NCBI RefSeq assembly: GCF_031348265.1
Contig: NZ_CP133771.1
Location: 868,001-932,000 of the forward strand
Reading direction: 5' to 3'
Length of the DNA stretch: 64,000 nucleotides
DNA from: Streptomyces collinus
Lineage (GTDB): Bacteria > Actinomycetota > Actinomycetes > Streptomycetales > Streptomycetaceae
Positions 52,414-61,240 of the stretch are shown here, piece after piece. The position numbers and the translations under genes are program-made. The notes beneath the pieces are model-generated. The model worked only from the letters and a program-made list of their open reading frames with translations, searched no databases and had not been told where the DNA came from. Numbering within the stretch: the first letter of the stretch is position 1; every line of letters starts with the position of its first letter.

Positions 52414-55405
52414 GTGCGGGCTCCTCCCGCAGCAGTGCCGTGACCACCTGGGTGGTCGCCGTGACCGAGCTGTTCTCGTAGAAGTCACGGACGGAGAAGT
52501 CCAGCTGGAATGTCTCCCGCAGCTTGTTGATCAGCTGGATGGCCATGAGCGAGTTGCCGCCGAGCTCGAAGAAGCCCCGGTTGTCGGCTGCGGCGGCCTC
52601 CCCGAGGAAGCCTTCGAAGATCCGCCCGACGACGCGCCGGATCTCCTCGGTCGGATCGTCCGGGTCCGGCGGGCCGTCGGCCGGCGTGGTCGTCGCGTTC
52701 TGGACCCGGTCGCCGTCGAGGACGGCCTCGGCGGTGCCCGTCGGTACGGTGCGGGGCGGGGCCTCCTGCTCACCGGCGCGGTCGTCGGCCGCGAAGCCCA
52801 GAGTCGGCTCGACCCAGTGGACGCGGCGTTCGAACGCGTAGGTGGGAAGGGACGTCATCCGCGCGGCGGTCGCGTACCTGCCGAGGGGAACCTCCGAGTC
52901 TGTGGCCCAGCCGAGCGCGACGGCGTCCGCGAAGGACTCGTCCTCGTGCTCCCGCTCCCCCAGCGCCTGGGCCAGCTGGAGGTTCTGGGAGGCGTCGGGC
53001 CCGTAGCCCGCCCGCACCAGGTTGCTCATCGACCGGCCCGGGCCGATCTCGACGAACCTGCTCACGCCGGAGTCCCGCAGCGTCTGCACCGATGCGGCGA
53101 AGTCGACCGTACGGAGCAGGTGGTCGGCCCAGTAGTGGGGGCTGCGGGCCTCGTACTCCGTGAGGAACCGTCCGGTGACGTTCGACACCAGCGGAATGCG
53201 CGGTGCCCGGAAGTCGCGGGGCTTGAGGAACTCCAGGAAGTCGTCAGCGGCCTGCCGCATGAGCGGCGAGTGGAAGGCGTGCGAGGTCGCCAGCCGCTGG
53301 TGGTGCGTTCCGGCCTCGGCGGCTCGTGCCGCTGCCGTGGCGATCGCCTCGTGGGTGCCCGACAGCACGTACTGCTGGGGGGAGTTGGTAGCCGCCACGA
53401 CGAGGGAGGCGTCGTCGAGCAGGTCCGTGAACGGCTCCAGGCGGTCGACCGCGAGCATGGCTCCGGTCTCGCACCGCCCCATCAGCCGTGCCCGCGTCGC
53501 GACGAACTCGGCCGCCGCCTCCAGGTCGAACACGCCGGCGACGGTCGCGGCGACGATCTCGCCGAGGCTGTGCCCGAAGACGTACCGGGGCCGGACACCC
53601 GAGTCGATCAGGGCGGACGCCAGCGCGTGCTCCACGGCGAACAGCAGGGGCTGTGCCACGGAGGTGTCGATGCCGTCGACCTGGGAGTCGGGGCCGAGGA
53701 ACGCGGTCACATCGACGTCGGTGTGCTGGTTGACCGCGGCGGTCGCCTCGGCGAGCCGGCGCGAGAAGTGCTCGTTGTTCGCGGCGAGCACGGCTCCCAT
53801 CGCCTGGCGTTGCGTCCCCTGCCCCGCGAAGACGAACGCGATCTCGTCCGGGCCCGCTTCCGTACCCCTGTGGTACCGCCCGGCCCTCAGGCGGGAGACC
53901 GCCTCCGTCCGGTCGATCGCGGCCAGCGACGCCCGGTGGGGGTGCCGTGTCCGTCCCTCGCGCAGCGTGTAGGCGTACTCGGCGAGCGAACCGTCCGGGT
54001 GCGCGGCTAGGTGCCGTGCGAGTGCGGCCGCCTGGCCTTCGAGGGCTTCCTCCGTGCGTGCCGAGAACGTGAGGATGCTCGGGCCGTCGGCGGGCGCCGC
54101 GGGCTCTGCGGGTGCCTGCTCGAAGCTCTTGAGGATGACATGGCCGTTGGTGCCGCCCATGCCGAAGGCGCTGACGGCGGCCCAGGTCTCGGTGTCGCTG
54201 TCCAGGGGCCGCCCCTCGGTGGTCACGAAGTAGCGGGAGCCGTCCAGTTCGAGCGCCGGGTTGACCTCACCGACGTTGACCGTCGGCGGCACGTACCGGT
54301 GCTTGAGGACCAGGGCCGTCTTGATCAGCCCGATGATGCCGGCGGCGATGTTGACGTGTCCGAAGTTGCCCTTGAGCGAACCGATCCCGCACGGGGCCCC
54401 GTCGACGCCGTACGCCTGCTTGATGGCCTCGATCTCGATGGGGTCGCCCAGCGCCGTGCCCGTGCCGTGCGCCTCGATGTAGGAGACGTCCGTCTGCTTG
54501 GCGCCCGAGACCTGGAGGGCGTCGCTGAGCACCGCGACCTGGCCGGAGACGCTCGGCGCGGTGAAACTGACCTTCTGCGCACCGTCGTTGTTCACCGACG
54601 AGCCGGCGATCACCGCGTGCACCTCGTCCCCGTCGGCGATCGCGTCGCGCAGCCGCTTCAGCAGGACGAGCCCGAGCCCGTTGGTGAAGAGCGTGCCGTT
54701 CGCGCCGGAGTCGAACGGGCGGCACACCCCGTCCGGCGACAGCACGCCGCCCACCTGGTACTGGTACCCGGACTCCTGCGGAACGCGGATGTGGACCGCT
54801 CCGGCGATGGCCGCGTCGCATTCGTTCAGCAGGAGGCTCTGCACCGCCGAGTGGACGGCCACGAGCCCGGTCGAGCACGCCGTCTGCACGTTCACGCTGG
54901 GTCCGCGCAGGTTCAGCTTGTAGGAGATGCGGGTCGCCAGGAAGTCCTTGTCGTTGCCGTGCCGGACGACCATCTCGCCCAGCGACTCGACCAGGTCACT
55001 GCGGCGCAGCGCACCGAAGAGGTAGGTGCTCATCCCGGAGCCGGCGAAGACGCCGATCCGCTGCTCGGTGCGCTGCGGATCGATGTTGGCCCGCTCCAGC
55101 AGGGACACCGACGATTCGAGCATGAGGCGCTGCTGGACATCGAGGACGTCCGCTTCGCGGGGGGAGTATCCGAAGTACGCGGAGTCGAACTCGGCGACGC
55201 CTTCGAGGACTCCGGCCCTGTTGACGTAGTCCCGGCGCGACCGCTGCTCGGCCGGCACCCCGGCGGACGCGACCTCCGGGTCCGAGAGGTCTCTGATGAC
55301 GGTCTCGCCGTTCACCAGCTTCTGCCAGAACGCGTCGACGTCCGGCGCCTCGGGCAGGCGGCATTGCATCGAGACGATCGCGATCAGCTCGTCATCGTTT
55401 TCCAT
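52406..55405 (-). CDS. Single-module PKS, KS-AT-ACP
   Basis: Polyketide synthase of 999 aa without reductive domains. KS about 1-428: Cys177 in TACSTGL, His313 in EAHGTGT, His350 in GNFGHVN. AT about 520-825: Ser613 in GHSLGE and the HAFH motif (709-712) typical of malonyl-CoA. ACP about 920-990: Ser952 in ELGGNSLM. It extends an aminoacyl-PCP with one malonate and leaves a beta-keto group. No docking or TE domain is seen. The ATG at 55405 is preferred over the one at 55411 because AAGGA then has five-base spacing. Confidence 0.93.
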   Translation of the reverse strand: MENDDELIAIVSMQCRLPEAPDVDAFWQKLVNGETVIRDLSDPEVASAGVPAEQRSRRDYVNRAGVLEGVAEFDSAYFGYSPREADVLDVQQRLMLESSVSLLERANIDPQRTEQRIGVFAGSGMSTYLFGALRRSDLVESLGEMVVRHGNDKDFLATRISYKLNLRGPSVNVQTACSTGLVAVHSAVQSLLLNECDAAIAGAVHIRVPQESGYQYQVGGVLSPDGVCRPFDSGANGTLFTNGLGLVLLKRLRDAIADGDEVHAVIAGSSVNNDGAQKVSFTAPSVSGQVAVLSDALQVSGAKQTDVSYIEAHGTGTALGDPIEIEAIKQAYGVDGAPCGIGSLKGNFGHVNIAAGIIGLIKTALVLKHRYVPPTVNVGEVNPALELDGSRYFVTTEGRPLDSDTETWAAVSAFGMGGTNGHVILKSFEQAPAEPAAPADGPSILTFSARTEEALEGQAAALARHLAAHPDGSLAEYAYTLREGRTRHPHRASLAAIDRTEAVSRLRAGRYHRGTEAGPDEIAFVFAGQGTQRQAMGAVLAANNEHFSRRLAEATAAVNQHTDVDVTAFLGPDSQVDGIDTSVAQPLLFAVEHALASALIDSGVRPRYVFGHSLGEIVAATVAGVFDLEAAAEFVATRARLMGRCETGAMLAVDRLEPFTDLLDDASLVVAATNSPQQYVLSGTHEAIATAAARAAEAGTHHQRLATSHAFHSPLMRQAADDFLEFLKPRDFRAPRIPLVSNVTGRFLTEYEARSPHYWADHLLRTVDFAASVQTLRDSGVSRFVEIGPGRSMSNLVRAGYGPDASQNLQLAQALGEREHEDESFADAVALGWATDSEVPLGRYATAARMTSLPTYAFERRVHWVEPTLGFAADDRAGEQEAPPRTVPTGTAEAVLDGDRVQNATTTPADGPPDPDDPTEEIRRVVGRIFEGFLGEAAAADNRGFFELGGNSLMAIQLINKLRETFQLDFSVRDFYENSSVTATTQVVTALLREEPAHV

Positions 55406-55471
55406 GGTCATCCTTGGGTCGTGCCAGTGGGGCGGGCGCGCAGCGGGCGCGTCGGGGAGGGGCGGCCGGGC

Positions 55472-57304
55472 TCAGCGCCGGCAGGTGCGCCGGGACGACA
55501 GGACACGGCTGCGTGCGGCGCGGGCCGTCGCCGCCGTACGGCCGGGCACCCGGCCGTACGGCTCCTCGGACAGGGAGTCGAGGAACCGGCACTGCGCGTT
55601 GAAGGAGGCGTACTCGAAGAGCCGGACGAGCGGGAAGCGCACGTCGAACTCGCTCTGGATCTCCGAGTGGAGAGCCACGATGGTCAGCGAAGTCCCGCCG
55701 ATGTCGAAGAAGTTCGACTCACGGTCGGCCAGGGACGAGGTCCCGCCACCGGCCACGGAGAGCCAGATGCGCTCCAGCCGGGCGGCGGCCGGCCCGCTCC
55801 TGGCACCGGCGCGCCGATCGCTGTCCGCGCGCCGTGCCTGCACGTGGCCGCGGGCGATCTCGGTCAGTGCCGTGCGGTCGGTCTTGCCGTTGGGGAGCTT
55901 CGGCAACTCGGGGAGGTAGAGGAAGGCCGAGGGCAGCATGGCGCTCATCAGCCGCTCGCTCAGGTGGTCCCGCAGGGCCCGTTCCGCCGCCGCGTCCCCC
56001 TCGACGATCGCCACGATGGTCTTGGTGAACCGGTCCTCCGGCGCGCAGACGAAAGCGTCCCGGATGCTCGGGTGGGACTGGACGGCGGACCGTACCTCCT
56101 GCAGCTCGATCCGGACGCCCGCGATCTTCACCTGGTCGTCTGCCCGGCCGAGGATCTCCAGGACGCCGTCCGCGCCGTACCGTCCGAGGTCCCCGGTCGG
56201 GTAGGCGAGGACCCGCTCACCGCCGAGGTGGAGCTCGACGAACGGGGAGACGATCCGGCCGTCGACGAGGTAGCCGTACGAGGGGTGGTCAGCCGCGATG
56301 TGGATCTGGCCCGAGACTCCGTCCGCGCAGGGTTGGCCGCTCTCGTCCAGGACGTGGCTGCGCGACCGGGGAAGGTTGTGTCCCACGGGCTGTATCCCGG
56401 GGGCCGGGGGCCGGGGCACCCGGTGGAAGTGCTGGGCCAGGGTCGTCTCGGTCGGCCCGTAGAGATTCACCACCTGGCAGTGCGGAAAGAGGTCGTGCCA
56501 CCTGTTCACCAGGGCGCCGTCCAGGGGCTCCCCCGCGAAGAAGGACAGGCGGACTCCCGGTATCGGCTCGCTCTCCTCCGGGCCCGACAGCCACACCTTG
56601 CCCAGTGACGGGACCAGGTGGAATGCGGTGATCTCCTCCGCGCGCAGGAAGTCCCGCACCGCGGTGCCGTCCAGGTGCCGTCCATCCGGGATGCACAGCG
56701 TGGCCCCTGAGATCAGCGGCGTGAGTGCGTCCCGGAACCAGACGTCGAAAGAGAGGTTGGTGAAATGGGCGAAGCGATCCTGCGGGCCGATGCCGAATTC
56801 GCCGGACTGCCACTCCAGGAACCGGGACAGGCCCTCGTGGCTTCCGACGATCGCCTTGGGCTTCCCGGTGGATCCGGAGGTGAAGGCGATGTAGGCGTAG
56901 TCGTCGTGATGGTGGAGCGCCCCGGCCGGGCCGCCTCCCGGCAGGGGTTCGGAGCCGGGCCGCGACTCGATCCGGTGGCCGTTCGCGCAGTCGACGGTCG
57001 CCCGCGCGCGGCCGGAGGCCAGCATGGTCTCGCGGCGCACCTCGGGGAGCGCGTCATCGACGAGCATGACGGTCGCGCCGGCCTTCCACACCGCGAACAC
57101 GGCCGTGATCACCGACGCGCTGCGCCTGCCGAGCACAGCGACGACATCGCCGGCCCCGATGTCCCGCGCCCGCAGGTCGTCCGCCAAGGCCCCGGCGCGG
57201 GCGGACAGTTCGGAGAACCGGACGGACTCCGAGGCACAGCGGATCGCGGTCGCGTCAGCGAATTTCTCACAGGCCTGCTGTAACAGGGTGTCGGCCTTTT
57301 GCAC
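55472..57304 (-). CDS. NRPS initiation module, adenylation-PCP didomain
   Basis: Protein of 610 aa that activates one amino acid and loads it on its own carrier. A domain: FTSGSTGKPKAI (142-), SFDVWFRD, NLYGPTETTL, GELGRYG-like PTGDLGRYG and PNGKTDR. PCP: FFDIGGTSL with Ser539. Pocket residues by alignment to GrsA are D187, V188, R191, H229, F255, A257, L281, L289, A290 and K. This resembles the serine code except for an arginine at the 239 position, so an acidic or otherwise unusual amino acid is likely. Codon 8 is TTA, implying bldA dependence. GTG start with GGAGAG upstream. Confidence 0.92.
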   Translation of the reverse strand: MQKADTLLQQACEKFADATAIRCASESVRFSELSARAGALADDLRARDIGAGDVVAVLGRRSASVITAVFAVWKAGATVMLVDDALPEVRRETMLASGRARATVDCANGHRIESRPGSEPLPGGGPAGALHHHDDYAYIAFTSGSTGKPKAIVGSHEGLSRFLEWQSGEFGIGPQDRFAHFTNLSFDVWFRDALTPLISGATLCIPDGRHLDGTAVRDFLRAEEITAFHLVPSLGKVWLSGPEESEPIPGVRLSFFAGEPLDGALVNRWHDLFPHCQVVNLYGPTETTLAQHFHRVPRPPAPGIQPVGHNLPRSRSHVLDESGQPCADGVSGQIHIAADHPSYGYLVDGRIVSPFVELHLGGERVLAYPTGDLGRYGADGVLEILGRADDQVKIAGVRIELQEVRSAVQSHPSIRDAFVCAPEDRFTKTIVAIVEGDAAAERALRDHLSERLMSAMLPSAFLYLPELPKLPNGKTDRTALTEIARGHVQARRADSDRRAGARSGPAAARLERIWLSVAGGGTSSLADRESNFFDIGGTSLTIVALHSEIQSEFDVRFPLVRLFEYASFNAQCRFLDSLSEEPYGRVPGRTAATARAARSRVLSSRRTCRR

Positions 57305-57454
57305 GGATGACTCTCCATCATCTGGTGAGTTTTAAATCGAGGGAGGACTCGGAGATGAGAAATACCGCGGAAACAATGGGCGGGTGTATACCTCTGCCGC
57401 AGAGCTCCGCGACTCCGATCGAGATGCTTCCAGCGGAAAGGGAGCACCGTCAAG

Positions 57455-57470
57455 CGGCAATAATGTGCCG
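57455..57470. promoter_or_regulatory. Dyad site 1, putative regulator binding site
   Basis: CGGCAATAATGTGCCG: five-base arms CGGCA/TGCCG around a six-base AT-rich centre. It matches the layout of dyad site 2, 121 bp away. Confidence 0.5.
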
Positions 57471-57573
57471 CCCAGGCGGAGAAGCGGCCTCACACAACAC
57501 GCCCTCTGAATTCATTTGCCCAGCACCCGACAAGCGGACAGCCCGCGGGCAGACTCCGTTCATCCCGCGTCAA

Positions 57574-57593
57574 CCGGCAAATATTTGCCGGTC
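57574..57593. promoter_or_regulatory. Dyad site 2, perfect 20-bp palindrome
   Basis: ACCGGCAAATATTTGCCGGT is a perfect palindrome. Its core CGGCAAATATTTGCCG shares arms and spacing with site 1. It lies 180 bp upstream of the regulator and 270 bp upstream of the A-PCP start. Confidence 0.65.
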
Positions 57594-57772
57594 GTTCGAC
57601 TGTCCCGAAGCTCACTCGCTCATCGACGGAACCGTGAGGTGGCCGGGACGGGAGATCATCTTGCGCCATGCGAATGGTCCGGTAGCATGCAGTGGAGTCG
57701 CGACGCTCCTCTATCGCGGGCCGCCAACGGAGTTCGGCCTCTGACTGCAATACAGAGAGGTAATTCCAGCCG

Positions 57773-58588
57773 GTGCACCACCCCACTAGGCTTCCCGACT
57801 TACTCCGCGCTTGGCGGGCTGCGGCGGGAAAGAAAATGCAGCGCGGCAAGCCGCTCCCCCAGAAGGAAGTCGCCCAGCGCATGGAAGTGAGCGAGCGCTG
57901 GTATCGCAACCTGGAGAGCAACGTCGGCGCCCCCCTCACCCCCGAAGCGCTGATACGCCTTTCCACCGCGCTCGCACTCGGCCCGGACGAACGCCTGGCC
58001 CTGTACAGACACGTACACGCGAACACCAAGCTGGGTGCGCCGGAACCGGAGGAAGTGGAAGAGGCCCGCGACGCGCTCACCCACCTGCTCGCCACGCACG
58101 AGCGGTACCCGGCCTACGTCGTCGACCACGCGTGGAACATGCTCGACTGCACGGCCCCCATGGCGTCCTGGTTCCCCTGGGTCCGTGAACCGGAGGCCAA
58201 CCTCCTGCGCTGGGCCCTCACCGCACCGGAGGCACGCGAGCAGCTCAGCGACTGGCCCAGGCATGCCGCTCTCTATCTCGCCCAGTTGCGCTTCGCCCTG
58301 GTCAGCAGCCAAGACCACGAGCAACTCGGCGCGATACTCGACGAAGCGCTCGCCGACCCCGAGTGCCGGAGGCTGTGGGACCTGGAGACCAAGGTCGTCG
58401 CCTACCGGCAGGGGCATCGTTTCCGCCTTCGGCTCCCGCATGTCGCCGGACATGAGATCACCGTCACGTCCCAGGTTCTGCTGCCCGCGCACCAGCAGGA
58501 ACTCCGCTACGTCCTGCTGCTGCCCGAGTCCGGTTCGGCGCCGGGGGCGAGCCGGATCGAGCACGACCCCGCGCAGTGCCGCTGTTGA
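57773..58588 (+). CDS. MmyB-type XRE helix-turn-helix regulator
   Basis: Regulator of 271 aa. The N-terminal helix-turn-helix (LPQKEVAQRMEVSERWYRNLES, about 28-49) is followed by an MmyB-like ligand-binding domain (YPAYVVDHAWNMLDCTAPMASWF). The family often controls nearby secondary-metabolite genes and may sense a fatty acid or pathway product. It is divergent from the A-PCP gene across a 468-bp region with two dyads and followed by the EamA exporter. Codon 10 is TTA (57800-57802), so its translation should need the bldA tRNA. GTG start with GAGAGG about 11 bases upstream. Confidence 0.88.
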   Translation: MHHPTRLPDLLRAWRAAAGKKMQRGKPLPQKEVAQRMEVSERWYRNLESNVGAPLTPEALIRLSTALALGPDERLALYRHVHANTKLGAPEPEEVEEARDALTHLLATHERYPAYVVDHAWNMLDCTAPMASWFPWVREPEANLLRWALTAPEAREQLSDWPRHAALYLAQLRFALVSSQDHEQLGAILDEALADPECRRLWDLETKVVAYRQGHRFRLRLPHVAGHEITVTSQVLLPAHQQELRYVLLLPESGSAPGASRIEHDPAQCRC

Positions 58589-58658
58589 GGACGGTGGCCG
58601 GCCCGTACGTCGAACACGCGCGCACAGAGCACGCGAAGAACATCAGGAGGACACCATC

Positions 58659-59696
58659 GTGAGCCGACAGCCGGGAACCACTTCGGCGGCCGGTGGGGCA
58701 CCGCCCTCCGGCACGATGGACGGGCGGGCACTCGTCGCGGCATCCGTCACCGTGGTGCTGTGGGCATCGTCGTTCATCTCGATCCGCAGCTCCGCCGCGC
58801 ACTTCGACCCGGGGCCGCTCGCCTTCGGCAGACTGGCGGTGGCCTCGATCGTTCTGGGCGCCATCGCGCTGGTCCGGCGCGCGGGTTTCCCGCCCCGCGA
58901 GGCGTGGCCCGGCATCGCCGCCTCCGGGGTCCTGTGGTTCGGCGCGTACATGGTCGCGTTGAACTGGGGTGAGCGGGAGGTGGACGCGGGCACGGCCGCC
59001 ATGGTCGTCAACGTGGGCCCGATCCTGATGGCTCTGCTGGGCGGCTGGCTGCTCAAGGAGGGGTTCCCGCCCCGGCTGATGGCGGGCGTGGCGGTGTCGT
59101 TCGCCGGCGCCGTGATCGTCGGCGTGGCCACGTCCGGCGGGGAGGACACGTCCGTCCTCGGCGTGCTGCTGTGCCTGCTCGCGGCGGTGGTGTACGCGGT
59201 GGGCGTCGTGGTGCAGAAGCCCACCTTGAAGCACGCGACTCCCTTGCAGGTCACGACGTTCGGCGCACTCGTGGGGGCGCTGGCCTGCCTGCCGTTCGCC
59301 GGCCAGTTCGCGTCGCAGGTCAGCAGAGCTCCTGCGGCTGCCTCTCTGCAGGTGGTGTACCTGGGCATCTTCCCGACGGCTCTCGCGTTCAGCACGTGGG
59401 CCTATGCGATATCGCGCACCACGGCGGGGAAGATGGGCGCCACGACCTATGCAGTGCCGGTGATCGTCGTCTTCATGTCGTGGCTGTTCCTCGATGAGGT
59501 GCCCAACTGGCTCTCGCTGCTGGGTGGTCTGCTGTGCCTGTGCGGGGTCGCGGTGTCGCGGATGGGGGGAAGTGCGCCGGACCGGTCTCCGCGAGAGGTG
59601 CCGCCCAGCCGGACGGCCGACGGGGCCCCGCAGGAGTCCGTCCTCCACGGGTCGAGCGCGCCCGGTACCGATGGGAACGACCGGGGCGCGAGGTGA
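58659..59696 (+). CDS. EamA/DMT family exporter
   Basis: Membrane transporter of 345 aa with ten predicted segments in two EamA repeats (TVVLWASSFISIRSSAAHF and VLGVLLCLLAAVVYAVGVVV). Family members such as RhtA export amino acids and related metabolites. AGGAGG lies eight bases before the GTG. It is directly downstream of the regulator gene and probably co-transcribed, making it the leading candidate to export the product of the locus. The long hydrophilic C-terminal tail carries no motif that I recognise. Confidence 0.88.
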   Translation: MSRQPGTTSAAGGAPPSGTMDGRALVAASVTVVLWASSFISIRSSAAHFDPGPLAFGRLAVASIVLGAIALVRRAGFPPREAWPGIAASGVLWFGAYMVALNWGEREVDAGTAAMVVNVGPILMALLGGWLLKEGFPPRLMAGVAVSFAGAVIVGVATSGGEDTSVLGVLLCLLAAVVYAVGVVVQKPTLKHATPLQVTTFGALVGALACLPFAGQFASQVSRAPAAASLQVVYLGIFPTALAFSTWAYAISRTTAGKMGATTYAVPVIVVFMSWLFLDEVPNWLSLLGGLLCLCGVAVSRMGGSAPDRSPREVPPSRTADGAPQESVLHGSSAPGTDGNDRGAR

Positions 59697-59730
59697 CGGT
59701 TCCCGCTTGAACCGGGTCCTTCCGCGACCG

Positions 59731-59763
59731 TGCCCACCAGGCAGCTTCGGCAGCCGGTGGGCA
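59731..59763. terminator. Hairpin between exporter and permease
   Basis: Arms TGCCCACC and GGTGGGCA with a 17-base loop, between two convergent genes. Confidence 0.55.
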
Positions 59764-59794
59764 CGTTGGCGTTTCCCTTGCCCTCGTGACGAGC

Positions 59795-61240
59795 TCAGTC
59801 TGCCGTGCCGTCGGTGCCGGCCCGTGGGCGGCCCGGCTTGCGGACCAGTGCGACGGCCAGCACCACGGCGGCGACCAGCAGGGACAGCAGAACGGTCCGG
59901 CGCCCGTCGTGTTCGGCGTCGGTGAGCATGTACCCGAGGACGAAGACGATCACCGCCGCCGTCGCCCAGGTCAGATACGGGTACAGCCACATCTTCACGA
60001 CGAGCCTCTCCGGTGCCTCCCGCTGGAGGATCTTGCGCATCCGCAGGTGTGAGAAGCAGATCACCAGCCAGACGAACAGGGCCACCGCGCCACTGGAGTT
60101 GACGAGGAAGAGGAACACCGTCTCCGGAAACCGGTAGTTGAGGAAGACGGCGACGAACCCGAACATCACGGAGGCGATGATCGCGGTTCGCGGGACTCCG
60201 CGGTCGGTGACGCGGGCGAAGGCGCCGGGCGCGTCCCCGCGCTCCCCCAGCGAGTAGGCCATCCGGGAAGCCGTGTACACGCCCGAGTTGAGGCACGACA
60301 GCACCGATGCCAGCACGATGACGTTCATGATCTGGCCGGTGTGCGGGATCCCGAGACTGTCGAGGGCGGCCACGTAGGAGCCCTTGTCCGTGACCGCCTC
60401 GCTGTCCCAGGGCACCAGGCAGACGACGACGAAGATCGACCCGAGGTAGAACACGGCGATGCGCCAGATGATGCTGTTGGTCGATGTGGTCACCGCCCGC
60501 CTCGGGTCCTCCGACTCGGCAGCCGCCAGGGTCGCGATCTCACTGCCCATGAAGGAGAAGACGACCAGGGTCACACCGGTGAGGACCGCGCCGGGCCCGT
60601 TGGGCAGGAAGCCGCCGTGCCCCGTCAGGTTGCCGAGCCCGGCCTGGGGGCTGTCGACACCCGGCAGCACGTGGAAGACCGCCAGCGCGCCGATGACGAT
60701 GAACGCCCCGATGGCGACGACCTTGATGCCGGCGAACCAGAACTCGAACTCACCGTAGGAGCCGACCGAGACGAGGTTCGTGGCGGTCAGCACCACCATC
60801 ACGACGAGCGACCACGCCCATTGGGGCACGGCGGGTATCCAGCCCTCCAGGATCACGGCTCCCGCGGTCGCCTCGATGGCGAGGACCACGACCCAGAAGA
60901 ACCAGTACAACCAGCCGATGGTGAACCCGGCCCAGGGCCCGAGTGCCCGGTCGGCGTGGGCGGAGAAGGAGCCGGAGGCGGGGTGGGCCGCGGACATCTC
61001 GCCGAGCATGCGCAGCACGCAGACGACGAGCAGACCCACCAGGGCGTACGACAGGAGGATGCCGGGCCCCGTGATCGCGATGCTGGTGCTGGAGCCGACG
61101 AAGAGACCGGCGCCGATGACACCGCCGATGGCGATCATCGACAGGTGGCGGTTCTTCAGCCCGGCTTTCAGGGCCGGAGCGGCCGGTTCGTGCGGGGGCG
61201 CGCCGGGCTGAGCGGCGACCTTGTCGGGTGAAGCGGTCAT
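59795..61240 (-). CDS. Amino acid permease (GabP/AnsP type)
   Basis: APC-superfamily transporter of 481 aa with 12 membrane segments. NRHLSMIAIGGVIGAGLFVGSS is the conserved first segment, with LSYALVGLLVVCVLRMLGEM and PASGSFSAHADRALGPWAGF following. It probably imports GABA, asparagine or a similar amino acid by proton symport. Its place at the biosynthetic locus suggests precursor uptake or product recycling. The ATG at 61240 is preceded by GAGGA. An upstream in-frame extension of 36 codons is Arg/Pro-rich and unlikely. Confidence 0.9.
   Translation of the reverse strand: MTASPDKVAAQPGAPPHEPAAPALKAGLKNRHLSMIAIGGVIGAGLFVGSSTSIAITGPGILLSYALVGLLVVCVLRMLGEMSAAHPASGSFSAHADRALGPWAGFTIGWLYWFFWVVVLAIEATAGAVILEGWIPAVPQWAWSLVVMVVLTATNLVSVGSYGEFEFWFAGIKVVAIGAFIVIGALAVFHVLPGVDSPQAGLGNLTGHGGFLPNGPGAVLTGVTLVVFSFMGSEIATLAAAESEDPRRAVTTSTNSIIWRIAVFYLGSIFVVVCLVPWDSEAVTDKGSYVAALDSLGIPHTGQIMNVIVLASVLSCLNSGVYTASRMAYSLGERGDAPGAFARVTDRGVPRTAIIASVMFGFVAVFLNYRFPETVFLFLVNSSGAVALFVWLVICFSHLRMRKILQREAPERLVVKMWLYPYLTWATAAVIVFVLGYMLTDAEHDGRRTVLLSLLVAAVVLAVALVRKPGRPRAGTDGTAD

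Larger units (their letters stand above)
57305..57772. promoter_or_regulatory. Divergent regulatory region of the biosynthetic locus
   Basis: 468 bases, visibly richer in A+T than the flanking genes, between the A-PCP gene and the MmyB-type regulator. It must hold both promoters. Two related dyads lie inside it (57455-57470 and 57576-57591). No open frame here looks real. Confidence 0.75.

Noticed and set aside
57305-57772. Open frames across the divergent regulatory region as small genes
   Set aside because: Codon use is unlike neighbouring genes, no ribosome sites are seen, and the dyads indicate a regulatory role.
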